Assembly (NCBI RefSeq): GCF_014205015.1
Contig: NZ_JACHMO010000001.1
Coordinates: 2,108,001-2,172,000 of the forward strand
Source: Saccharothrix ecbatanensis
GTDB taxonomy: Bacteria; Actinomycetota; Actinomycetes; Mycobacteriales; Pseudonocardiaceae
Direction of reading: 5' to 3'
Length of the DNA: 64,000 nucleotides
Positions 45,236 through 53,446 of the stretch are shown one piece after another. Position numbers and translations under genes: made by a program. Each line of letters opens with the position of its first letter. The first letter of the stretch is position 1. The notes beneath the pieces are model-generated. The model had not been told where the DNA came from. It saw nothing but the letters and a program-made list of their open reading frames with translations, and made no database searches.

Positions 45236-46827
45236 TGCGGACGGCCACCGGCGCCGGCGCGTGGGCGCCGTTGCGGCGACCCGAGTTCCGCTCGCTGTGG
45301 ATGGCGCAGTTCGTCGCGAACATGGGCACGTGGGCGCAGACGGTGGGCGCCCAGTGGCTGATGGGCGACCTCACCGGCAGCGAGTTCGCCGTCGCCCTGG
45401 TGCAGGCGGCCACCACGCTGCCGGTCTTCCTGTTGGTGGTGCCCGCCGGCGCCCTCGGCGACATCTTCGACCGCCGCCGCCTCCTGCTGACCGGTCAGCT
45501 GATGATGCTGCTCGGCGCGGGTGGCCTGGCGGGGCTGACGGCCGGTGAGCTGACCACGCCGGTCCTCCTGCTGCTGATGATCGCGCTGATGGGCATCGGG
45601 CAGGCCCTGTGCGTGCCGTCGTTCCAGGCGATCCAGCCCGAGCTGGTCACCCGCGACGAGATACCGCAGGCGGCGCTGCTCAACGGCGCCAACGCGAACG
45701 TCGCCCGCGCGGTCGGCCCGGCACTGGGCGGCGTGCTGATCGCGGCCATCGGACCGGCCGCCACCTTCGCGTTCAACACGCTGTCGTTCCTCGGCGTGCT
45801 CGTGGTGCTCTACCGGTGGGACCGCCCGCCGGACCACCGACCGCTCGGCGTGGAGCGCGTGCGGGCCGCGATCCGCGCCGGTGTGCGTTACGTGCGCAGC
45901 GCGCCGAGGTTCGCCACGGTGCTGGCCCGCTCGGCGCTGTTCATGACGTTCGCCGGCGGCCTGTGGGCACTGCTGCCCGCCATCGCGAGGGGACCGCTGC
46001 GGCTGGGCCCGGACGGCTACGGGCTGCTGCTCGGCAGCGTGGGGCTGGGCGCGGTGGGCGGCGCGTTCCTGGTGCCCCGCGTCCGCGCGCTCGTCGGGGC
46101 GAACGTGGTGGTCACCGGCGGCATGTTCGGCTACGCCATCGCGGTGCTGGTCGTCGGCCTGGTCGAAGACGTGCCGATGGCGGTCGGCGCGCTGGTGCTG
46201 GCCGGGACGGCGTGGATCGCGGTGCAGTCGACGCTCGCCGCGAGCGCGCAGGTGCTGCTGCCCGCGTGGACGAGGGCACGGGCCTTGGCGTACTTCCAGC
46301 TGGTGTTCATGGGCGGGCAGGCGTTGGGCGCGATCGGCTGGGGCGTGGTCGCCGACGTGGTGAGCCTCCGCGCCGCCTTCGTGATCCCGGCCGCGGCGCT
46401 GGTGGTCGTGACCGCGTTCAGCGTGTGGGCGCTGCCGCTGACGGAGGCGGAGCTCGACGTGTCGCAGGTGACGCACTGGCCCGAACCGGTGACCAGGCTC
46501 GAACCGGACGCCGACGCCGGGCCGGTGCTCGTGATCGCGGAGTGGCCGGTGCCGCCGGACAACGCCGAGGCCTTCGTCCGGGCGATGCGCAAGGTCGGTC
46601 GGGCACGTCGGCGCACCGGCGCGACCTGGTGGGCGCTGTTCCAGGACGTGGAGGACCCGACGCTGTTCCTGGAGACGTTCATCGTCCGGACCTGGCACGA
46701 GCACCTGCGGCAGCACGACGAACGGGGCACGGTGCTCGACCGCGAACTCGAAGCCCGCGCCCGCGGCATGGTCGTCGACGGCGAGGAGCCGCAGGTCCGC
46801 CACCTCATCCTCATCCCACGGTCCTGA
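45235..46827 (+). CDS. MFS transporter (EntS-like) with C-terminal monooxygenase-like (ABM) domain
   Basis: A 530-residue protein. Residues 1-410 form a 12-helix major facilitator of the EntS/MFS_3 group (FRSLWMAQFVANMGTWAQ; motif A-like GDIFDRRRLL), which exports siderophores or other small molecules. The last 110 residues resemble an antibiotic-biosynthesis-monooxygenase-type ferredoxin-like domain (VIAEWPVPPDNAEAFVRAM, ATWWALFQDVEDPTLFLETF, HLRQHDERG). That domain would lie in the cytoplasm and may sense or bind the cargo. It is coupled to the epimerase gene and followed by a small hairpin. Confidence 0.85.
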   Translation: MRTATGAGAWAPLRRPEFRSLWMAQFVANMGTWAQTVGAQWLMGDLTGSEFAVALVQAATTLPVFLLVVPAGALGDIFDRRRLLLTGQLMMLLGAGGLAGLTAGELTTPVLLLLMIALMGIGQALCVPSFQAIQPELVTRDEIPQAALLNGANANVARAVGPALGGVLIAAIGPAATFAFNTLSFLGVLVVLYRWDRPPDHRPLGVERVRAAIRAGVRYVRSAPRFATVLARSALFMTFAGGLWALLPAIARGPLRLGPDGYGLLLGSVGLGAVGGAFLVPRVRALVGANVVVTGGMFGYAIAVLVVGLVEDVPMAVGALVLAGTAWIAVQSTLAASAQVLLPAWTRARALAYFQLVFMGGQALGAIGWGVVADVVSLRAAFVIPAAALVVVTAFSVWALPLTEAELDVSQVTHWPEPVTRLEPDADAGPVLVIAEWPVPPDNAEAFVRAMRKVGRARRRTGATWWALFQDVEDPTLFLETFIVRTWHEHLRQHDERGTVLDRELEARARGMVVDGEEPQVRHLILIPRS

Positions 46828-46832
46828 AGGAA

Positions 46833-46856
46833 CTTCACAAAGGACGCTCTGTGAAG
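46833..46856 (+). terminator. Short hairpin after the epimerase-MFS operon
   Basis: Perfect 7-bp inverted repeat CTTCACA / TGTGAAG with a 10-nt spacer, 5 bp after the MFS stop. Confidence 0.45.
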
Positions 46857-46975
46857 GGGGTGCCCTGATCGGTTGCCTCCGGGGCCTCTTGCGTGTCAGC
46901 GCGCGGGTGCGGGGTACCTCGGCCGATGACCGCGTACTCCACAGTGGACGCGGCGGGCGGAAGCAGACGTGTCAT
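46835..46975 (-). CDS. Possible small open frame, 46 residues
   Basis: ATG 46975 has GAGGAG 6-7 nt upstream, and the frame reads MTRLLPPAASTVEYAVIGRG then a hydrophilic tail. It lies in the 280-bp gap before the glycosyltransferase gene and overlaps the hairpin at 46833-46856. The ribosome site is good but there is no family, so this may be chance. Confidence 0.2.
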   Translation of the reverse strand: MTRLLPPAASTVEYAVIGRGTPHPRADTQEAPEATDQGTPFTERPL

Positions 46976-47107
46976 GACGAACTCCTCGGCCCAGCGTCGG
47001 GCGCAGCACTCGGAGTCGACCCGATTCGTTCGCGTGACGGAGAGCCCCTTCGAATGCGTTCCCGCGGCACCACTCCATCGGGTGAAAATGGCGGTCGGAG
47101 CGGTCCG

Positions 47108-48127
47108 GTGAAGGTCGGTCTGCTGGCGCCGCCGTGGATCCCCGTTCCGCCACCGTCCTACGGCGGTATCGAAGTGGTGGTCGACTGCCTCGCCCGCGGG
47201 CTCACCAAGGCGGGGCACGACGTGGTCGTGTTCACCGTCGGCGAGAGCGAGGTCCCGGTGGCGACGCGGTTCGTCCACGAGCACGCCGCCGGTGACCGGA
47301 TCGGAGCCGACGAGGTGGGGCTCAGCCACGCGGCGTGGGCGTACGAAGGCTTCGCCGACCGGGACGTCATCCACGACCACACGCTCTTCGGTCCGTTGTG
47401 GGCAGTGGCGCAAGGGCGGGACCACGTCGTCGCCACGTGCCACGGCCCGATCTACGGGGACCTGCGGCACGTCTACGGCTTCTACGGCAGCCGGCTGCCG
47501 CTGGTCGCGATCTCACGTGACCAGGCCGCCCGCGCCCCGGAGGTCCACGTCGACGCGGTGATCCACCACGGGGTGGACCCGGAGCGGTTCCCCTCCGGAC
47601 AGGGTGACGGTGGGTACCTGCTGTTCCTCGGTCGGATGACACCCGACAAGGGGGCGCGGGAGGCTGCCCAGATCGCCCGAGCCTGCCGCCGACCGCTCAA
47701 GATCGCGGCGAAGATGCGTGAGGTCACCGAGCGCGCGTACTTCCACGAGCAGGTCGAACCGCTGCTGGGCGGCGACATCGAGTACGTCGGCGAAGCGGAC
47801 ATGGACCAGAAGCTCCGACTCCTCGCCGACGCGCAGGCACTGCTCAACCCGATCCACTGGGCCGAGCCGTTCGGGCTGGTGATGATCGAGGCGCTGGCCT
47901 GCGGCACGCCGGTGCTCACCTACGCCATCGGGTCGGCGCCGGAGATCGTGGAGCACGGTGTGACCGGTTTCGTCTGCGCCGACCACGCCGAGCTCATCGC
48001 GGCGGTCGGCGAGGTGGACCGGCTGCGCCGGCGGGACTGCCGTGCGGCGGTCTCGGAGTACTTCTCGACCGAGCGGATGGTGGCCGACCACATCCGCCTG
48101 TACGAACGAGTGCGCTGTGCCGGGTGA
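47108..48127 (+). CDS. Glycosyltransferase family 4 protein
   Basis: A 339-residue GT-B glycosyltransferase. The N-terminal glycine-rich acceptor loop is PPPSYGGIEVVV. The C-terminal donor half has LLFLGRMTPDKG and the E-x7-E-like region EPFGLVMIEALACGTPVLTY that grips the nucleotide sugar. GTG 47108 begins the first strand (VKVGLLAPPW); an ATG at 47054 would add 18 residues. The debranching-type glycosidase gene starts 8 bp after its stop. The pair recurs in actinobacteria, but acceptor and donor are unknown. Confidence 0.85.
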   Translation: MKVGLLAPPWIPVPPPSYGGIEVVVDCLARGLTKAGHDVVVFTVGESEVPVATRFVHEHAAGDRIGADEVGLSHAAWAYEGFADRDVIHDHTLFGPLWAVAQGRDHVVATCHGPIYGDLRHVYGFYGSRLPLVAISRDQAARAPEVHVDAVIHHGVDPERFPSGQGDGGYLLFLGRMTPDKGAREAAQIARACRRPLKIAAKMREVTERAYFHEQVEPLLGGDIEYVGEADMDQKLRLLADAQALLNPIHWAEPFGLVMIEALACGTPVLTYAIGSAPEIVEHGVTGFVCADHAELIAAVGEVDRLRRRDCRAAVSEYFSTERMVADHIRLYERVRCAG

Positions 48128-48134
48128 TGACGCG

Positions 48135-50231
48135 ATGACCACCGCATGGACCTCCGGCGCCGCCCCGCCCGTCACCGGGAACGGGAACGGCTCCACCACC
48201 CTCGTCGAGGGTTCGACGTTCTGCCAGTCCTCGATCGACGGCGACATCATCCCCGGTCGGCCGCACGGGCTGTTCGTGTCGGACACCCGGGTCCTGTCCG
48301 GCTGGCAGCTGCACCTGGACGGCACGCCGGTGGAGCCGTTGAGCACCATCGACGGCGCGCCCTACGCGGCGACGTTCGTGGGGCGGGTCAGGCCGCACAG
48401 TGGCCTGGCCGACAGCACGGTCCTGGTGCTGCGCCGCCGTCAGGTCGGGGCCGGGATGCGGGAGCAGGTCGTGCTGCGCAACCTCGCGGACGAGACCGCG
48501 GTGCTGACGGTGGCCGTGCTGGTGGAAGCCGATTTCGCGGACCTGTTCGAGGTCAAGGAGGGCAGGGCGCGGACACACCACGGCGTGGAGGCCGCGGCCG
48601 GCAGCGACGGCCTCACGTTCCTCTGCCCCGGCGCGGAACAGTGCCAGACGGTGACGGTGACCGCCGACGGCGAACCGGACGTGGTGCCGCGGCAGCTGAC
48701 GTTCCACGCGATGGTGCCGCCGCGTGGCGAGTGGTCGGTGTCGCTGGTGGTGCAGGCCGCGGTCGGCGGCGTGACCGGGCACGAGGAGCACGACGAAAAG
48801 TCGCCGGAGTGCCGGCTCCACGCGTGGCGCATGGCCACGCCGCAGATCACCACCGGCGCGTCCGGCCTGGTCACCACGCTCGCCACGAGCGCGTCCGACC
48901 TGGGCGCGTTGCAGATCCACGACCCGCGGCACTCGGAACGACGGGTGGTCGCCGCGGGCGCGCCGTGGTTCATGGCCCTGTTCGGCCGCGACTCGCTGCT
49001 GACCAGCTGGATGGCGCTGCCGCTGGACCAGCGGCTCGCGCTCGGCACGTTGCAGACCCTGGCCGACCACCAGGGGGTGAAGGTCGATCCGCTGACCGAG
49101 GAGCAGCCGGGCCGGATCCTGCACGAGGTCCGACTCGGCCGGGCGGCGGCCTTGGCGCTCGGCGGCGGCAGCGCGTACTACGGCACGGCCGACGCCACCC
49201 CGTTGTTCGTGGGCCTGCTGGGCGAGCTGCACCGGTGGGGTCTGCCGCCGGCCGAACTCGCGTCGCTGCTGCCCGTCGCCGATCGGGCGCTGGCGTGGAT
49301 CCGCGACTTCGGCGACCGCGACGGCGACGGGTTCGTGGAGTACCAGCGGGCCACCGACCGGGGACTGCTCAACCAGGGGTGGAAGGACTCGTTCGACGGG
49401 GTCAACTTCGCCGACGGCCGGATGGCGGAGCCGCCGATCGCGCTGGCCGAGGTCCAGGCGTACGTGTATGCCGCCTACACGGCGCGTGCCGAGATCGCGG
49501 TGGCGTCCGGCGACCAGCGCACCGCGGCGGAGTACCGGCGCAAAGCCGCCGAGCTCAAGGCCGCCTTCAACGAGCGGTTCTGGCTGCCCGAGCGGGGGTG
49601 GTTCGCGTTGGCGCTGGACGCGGAGAAACGACCGGTCGACTCGTTGACGTCGAACATGGGGCACTGCCTGTGGTGCGGGATCGTGGACGACGACAAGGCC
49701 GGCGCGGTCGCGGAGCACCTGCTCAGCCCCCCGATGTGGTCCGGTTTCGGCATCCGCACGCTCGCCGACACCATGGGCGCGTACAACCCGATGAGCTACC
49801 ACAACGGCTCGGTCTGGCCGCACGACTCCGCGATCGCGGCGGCGGGGCTGATGCGGTACGGGTTCGTCGCGGAGGCCCAGCAGGTGGCGATGGGCGTCCT
49901 CGACGCGGCCCGGCGGTTCGGCGGCCGACTGCCGGAACTGTTCTGCGGCTTCGACCGTGTCGAGTTCCCGTCGCCGGTCCCGTACCCGACCTCCTGCTCC
50001 CCGCAGGCCTGGGCCGCCGCCGCGCCGATCCTGCTGACCCGCACTCTGCTGCGCTTCCAGCCGGACCTGCCGTCGGGGAAGGTGATGGTCGCCCCGGTCG
50101 TGCCGGACCGCCTGGTGCCGCTCAAGATCGAGAACCTGCCGCTGGCGGAGTACCGGCTGTGCATCGACGTGCGTGAAGACGGGTGGGACGTGCAGGGCCT
50201 GCCCGAGCACTTGGTGGTCACCGGCCCTTGA
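48135..50231 (+). CDS. Glycogen-debranching-type amylo-alpha-1,6-glucosidase
   Basis: A 698-residue protein of the bacterial debranching family. The N-terminal beta domain (about 20-220, SIDGDIIPGRPHGLFVSDTRVLSGW) is followed by an (alpha/alpha)6 barrel (about 260-690) with FGRDSLLTSW, QGWKDSFDGV and YHNGSVWPHDSAIAA, positions that hold the catalytic acids in related enzymes. There is no signal peptide. The family acts on alpha-1,6 branches of glycogen-like glucans, but several members have other specificities. ATG 48135 was chosen; GTG 48117 overlapping the glycosyltransferase gene is possible. Confidence 0.82.
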   Translation: MTTAWTSGAAPPVTGNGNGSTTLVEGSTFCQSSIDGDIIPGRPHGLFVSDTRVLSGWQLHLDGTPVEPLSTIDGAPYAATFVGRVRPHSGLADSTVLVLRRRQVGAGMREQVVLRNLADETAVLTVAVLVEADFADLFEVKEGRARTHHGVEAAAGSDGLTFLCPGAEQCQTVTVTADGEPDVVPRQLTFHAMVPPRGEWSVSLVVQAAVGGVTGHEEHDEKSPECRLHAWRMATPQITTGASGLVTTLATSASDLGALQIHDPRHSERRVVAAGAPWFMALFGRDSLLTSWMALPLDQRLALGTLQTLADHQGVKVDPLTEEQPGRILHEVRLGRAAALALGGGSAYYGTADATPLFVGLLGELHRWGLPPAELASLLPVADRALAWIRDFGDRDGDGFVEYQRATDRGLLNQGWKDSFDGVNFADGRMAEPPIALAEVQAYVYAAYTARAEIAVASGDQRTAAEYRRKAAELKAAFNERFWLPERGWFALALDAEKRPVDSLTSNMGHCLWCGIVDDDKAGAVAEHLLSPPMWSGFGIRTLADTMGAYNPMSYHNGSVWPHDSAIAAAGLMRYGFVAEAQQVAMGVLDAARRFGGRLPELFCGFDRVEFPSPVPYPTSCSPQAWAAAAPILLTRTLLRFQPDLPSGKVMVAPVVPDRLVPLKIENLPLAEYRLCIDVREDGWDVQGLPEHLVVTGP

Positions 50232-50648
50232 CGCGGTCCGGGCACGGACGCCGCCCTATCCGGGCAGGAATTGGATACGGACGGAGTCGTTGTCAGGAGC
50301 GTGTTCGCGGTGGTCCCGGGAACTCGTTGCGGGACACGCCGATGCCTCGACGTTGACCCGGCAGCTCTCAGGAGCACGAGCGCCGCCACCCCCCCCGTGC
50401 CGAACGCGCGCCATCCGCGGACCATCCTCGACCACCTCCCGAACGAGGACCCCTCAACTGGGAATTCGGCGGTGACCGCCTTCCGCTACTCCTTTTACCC
50501 GAAAGTGGGGGAGGGGATGGGCGGCGATCGGTCACAGGTTCATCGATTCCGGCGACACCGCGTAATCGCTGTGCTTGACTCGTAGATCAACGAGGGGGTC
50601 GCAGCCGCGAACCGCATTTCTGCGGAGGTGTTTCGAGGGGTGGCGTTG
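50232..50648. other. Intergenic region without a supported gene
   Basis: About 415 bp between the debranching enzyme and the cassette B GlnX-like gene. Short open frames here lack ribosome sites and family features. It must carry the promoter of the GlnX-GlnH operon, but I could not define -10 and -35 boxes with confidence. Confidence 0.5.
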
Positions 50649-51911
50649 GTGCGTAAACGTTTCGGCGCCTATCTCCGGCGCACCGAAGGCAGACTGGCGC
50701 AGATCGCGGCGCTGACCGCGCTGTCGGCGATCGTGTTCGGCCTCGTCGGGATGACGGTCCTGCGTGACCGGCAGGCGCTGCTGGACGACGCGGTCGACCG
50801 GCGGGGCGCGCTCACGACCGCCGCCCTCGACATCTACCGGACGTTCGCCGACGCGGACGCGACCTCGCTCGACGTCGTCCTGGTGGACGAACAGCGCTCG
50901 CCCAGGCTCCAGCAGAGGTTCCGCGACGACGTCTTCAACGGCGTGAACGCGCTGCGGGAGGCCGCGTCACGGGATGCCGGCGGCAGCTCCGCCGAACGGG
51001 TCCGCAGGGTGACCGCGCTGGTGCCCCAGTACGTCCAGCTGGTCGAGGCCGGCTGGACCGCCAGCCGCAACAACCAGCCCGTTGCCACGTCCTACCTCTC
51101 GCAGGCGTCGTTCCTGGTGCGCGGCACGATCCTCAAGGACGCCGACGAACTGCACCGCGAGCAGATCAAAGCCCTCACCGAAGCGCAGCGCAACGCGTCC
51201 GAGCACGCCTGGTTCACCTACGCGCTGGGTGTGGTCGTGCTCATCATCCTCTACCGGTCGCAGCGGTTCCTGTTCGCGCGGACCCGGCGCAAGGTCAACA
51301 TCGGCCTGCTGGCGGCGACCGCGCTGACGCTGATCGCCCTGCTCTGGTTACCGATCGCGCTGATCATCTCGGCGGCCAACGCGGAGGACAGCATCGTGAC
51401 ACGGGAGAAAGTGGTGGCGCTCCTGGCGAAGGCGCGCAACGTCGGCCGGTCCGCCGACGGCAACGAGGCGCGCATGCTGATCTACCCGGCACTCGGCGAC
51501 AAGACGGCGCTGGAGACGGACCTGGGGACGATCGGCACGCTGATCGAGGACGCCAAAAAGCACGCTGGGTCCGGACCCGACCGGGAGCGGGTCGACCAGG
51601 CGGTCGAGGCGTTGAAGTCGTGGACGGAGGCCGACACCCCGTTGATCAATAAAAAGGACCCGCCGTTGACGTACCCCGAGACCGTCGCCCTGGTGACCCC
51701 GCCGGCGGATGATACGAAGTCCTTCGCCGAACAGGTGGACGATCACCTCACGGACGCGATCACCGGTTACACCAAGAGGTCCGCCGAGTCCACGGATGCC
51801 GCCCGCGAAGCGCTCGACGGGTTGCACGTCGTCTTCGCCCTGTTGGCGATCGGTGCGGCGGTCGCGGCGGCGGCCGGGTTGTGGCCCCGGATCGCGGAGT
51901 ACTACCGATGA
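50649..51911 (+). CDS. GlnX-like membrane sensor protein, cassette B
   Basis: A 420-residue membrane protein with the same layout as the cassette A member. A first helix (about 20-40, LTALSAIVFGLVGMTVL) is followed by an outside helical domain to about 195. Two adjacent helices follow (WFTYALGVVVLIILY and a second near 220-240), then a second outside helical region, and a C-terminal helix (VFALLAIGAAVAAAAGLW). Several GTG codons could start it. GTG 50649 with GAGGGG 8 nt upstream is preferred; GTG 50628 and GTG 50640 are alternatives. Its stop overlaps the start of the GlnH-like gene (ATGA). It probably relays ligand status from that lipoprotein to the PknG-type kinase. Confidence 0.75.
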   Translation: MRKRFGAYLRRTEGRLAQIAALTALSAIVFGLVGMTVLRDRQALLDDAVDRRGALTTAALDIYRTFADADATSLDVVLVDEQRSPRLQQRFRDDVFNGVNALREAASRDAGGSSAERVRRVTALVPQYVQLVEAGWTASRNNQPVATSYLSQASFLVRGTILKDADELHREQIKALTEAQRNASEHAWFTYALGVVVLIILYRSQRFLFARTRRKVNIGLLAATALTLIALLWLPIALIISAANAEDSIVTREKVVALLAKARNVGRSADGNEARMLIYPALGDKTALETDLGTIGTLIEDAKKHAGSGPDRERVDQAVEALKSWTEADTPLINKKDPPLTYPETVALVTPPADDTKSFAEQVDDHLTDAITGYTKRSAESTDAAREALDGLHVVFALLAIGAAVAAAAGLWPRIAEYYR

Positions 51912-52999
51912 GGGCGCGCGCCGCCGTCGCGGCCCTCGTCCTGCTGGTCGCGGGGTGTTCGGGCCAGGATGCCGCGCCGGCGAAGGAGAGCACCGCGCCG
52001 CTCGTGCTGCCCGACGGCTACTCCCCGACCGGGTTGCCGGCGTCCAGGGTCCCGGACTGCGAGACCCCGTCCAGCAAGGACCGGTACAACCCGCGGATCA
52101 CCCTCAACCCGGCGGGCCTGGCGCGTGACGCGTCCGGCCGGCCCACCGGCGCGACGTTGGAGAAGATCCGCACGAACGGGCTCGTGGTGGGTGTCAGCCA
52201 GACCACACCGCTGCTGAGCAGCCGCAACCAGGCGACCGGGCGGATGGAGGGCTACGAGGTCGACATCATCAACCGGGTCGCGGCGGAGCTTTTCGGCGCG
52301 GAGCTCGCGGTCGACGACCGGCGGCTGCGCCTGGTGACGCTGCCGACCGGCAGCCGGTTGCTGGCGCTGGACACCGGTAAGAACATCGAGGAGCGGGGCC
52401 GGGACCCGAGGTTGGCGGAGGTGCCGGAGGTCGACATGGTCGTCGCCGACGTGACGCTCACGTGCGACCGGGTGGCCAACCACGACGTGATGTACTCCAC
52501 GCCCTACCTGACCACGAACGCGGGCATCCTCAGCCGCTTGGGCGCGGAGCCGCGGGCCACGTTGGCGGACCTGACCGGGAAGAAGGTGTGCGCCGCGTCG
52601 GGCACGACGAGCATCGCCGACCTGAAGCGGGCGCAAGAGCAGGGCATCGGGATCGAGCCGGTGTCGGTGCCGGACTCCAGTGAGTGCCTGATGCTGCTGC
52701 AACGCGGTCTCGTGGAGGCCGTCTACACCGACTTCCCGATCCTCCAGGGCTTGCAGCTCCAAGACCCCGGCACCAGGTTGGTGCACTTGCGCGGCCAAGG
52801 CGGCGGCGAGGCGGGCATCGCGATGAGCAACGAACACCCGGACCTGGTCCGGTTCGTGAACGGCGTGCTGGACGAGATGCGCGACGACGGCACCCTGGTC
52901 GCCTCACGGGACAGGTGGTTCGTGGACGAGGTGCGGGCGGCGGGGCTGGACGATCCCGGTCCGCAACCGCCCCTGCCGCGCGTCCCCTACGTCGACTGA
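51908..52999 (+). CDS. glnH: GlnH-like amino-acid-binding lipoprotein (family 3), cassette B
   Basis: A 363-residue lipoprotein (lipobox LLVAG-C) of the family 3 solute-binding class that binds polar amino acids. Typical blocks are RTNGLVVGVSQTTPLL, GYEVDIINRVAAELFG, a CDRVANHDVMYSTPYL stretch and GKKVCAASGTTSIADL. No permease or ATPase lies nearby. It is coupled to the GlnX-like gene (ATGA) as in the mycobacterial glnX/glnH/pknG set, where GlnH senses aspartate and glutamate. The same ligands are likely here but not proven. It ends facing the leftward cassette B operon across a terminator. Confidence 0.85.
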   Translation: MRARAAVAALVLLVAGCSGQDAAPAKESTAPLVLPDGYSPTGLPASRVPDCETPSSKDRYNPRITLNPAGLARDASGRPTGATLEKIRTNGLVVGVSQTTPLLSSRNQATGRMEGYEVDIINRVAAELFGAELAVDDRRLRLVTLPTGSRLLALDTGKNIEERGRDPRLAEVPEVDMVVADVTLTCDRVANHDVMYSTPYLTTNAGILSRLGAEPRATLADLTGKKVCAASGTTSIADLKRAQEQGIGIEPVSVPDSSECLMLLQRGLVEAVYTDFPILQGLQLQDPGTRLVHLRGQGGGEAGIAMSNEHPDLVRFVNGVLDEMRDDGTLVASRDRWFVDEVRAAGLDDPGPQPPLPRVPYVD

Positions 53000-53001
53000 C
53001 T

Positions 53002-53040
53002 TGTTTCGGGGAGTCTCGTCGAACAGGGACTTCCGAAACA
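53002..53040. terminator. Bidirectional hairpin terminator between convergent cassette B operons
   Basis: Inverted repeat with arms TGTTTCGGGGAGTC and GACTTCCGAAACA (one bulge) in the 45-bp gap between the glnH-like stop and the convergent small gene's stop. It can serve both transcripts. Confidence 0.7.
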
Positions 53041-53044
53041 CCGC

Positions 53045-53416
53045 CTACGGCTCCTCGACGGTCTCCTCCTCCACGGGCAGGCCGTCGCGGCGCCACCGGA
53101 GCTTGACCTCGAACTGGCCCTGGATGCCGGTGCGGGCGATCACCGCGCCGGCCTCGGCGTCCAGCTTGAGCCCGAACTTCAGCTCGACCTCGTCGGGCGC
53201 GCGGGTCATCGACGTGAACTGGGCGAGGGCCGCCGCGGCGGCGTCCCGGACTCCGGCGACGGCCTGCTCGAACGTGTCGCGTGCTTCCTGCAGGACCCGC
53301 GTCGACGTTCGGCCGGCGCGGGAGACGCCCGGCTGCTCGTCCACCTCGACCAGGATCGAGCCGCCTTCGGCCAGCGGGAACCGGACGAGCTCCGAGTACG
53401 GGTGCTCCGTGGTCAC
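53045..53416 (-). CDS. CU044_2847-type (trypsin-co-occurring) small protein, cassette B
   Basis: A 123-residue protein. A beta strand region (LVRFPLAEGGSILVEVDE) is followed by a helix (VLQEARDTFEQAVAGVRDAAAAALAQF), then a strand region (DEVELKFGLKLDAEAGAVIA, QFEVKLRWRR). This is the pattern of the small proteins that recur next to trypsin-like conflict or signalling proteins (CU044_2847 / trypsin-co-occurring domain 1). It is the last gene of the leftward cassette B operon, 30 bp after the VWA gene; GTG start. Its role may be to link the protease to its trigger or target, by analogy only. No counterpart is seen in cassette A. Confidence 0.65.
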   Translation of the reverse strand: MTTEHPYSELVRFPLAEGGSILVEVDEQPGVSRAGRTSTRVLQEARDTFEQAVAGVRDAAAAALAQFTSMTRAPDEVELKFGLKLDAEAGAVIARTGIQGQFEVKLRWRRDGLPVEEETVEEP

Positions 53417-53446
53417 AGGGTTGTTCTCCTCAGGTGTTCTCGGTCG

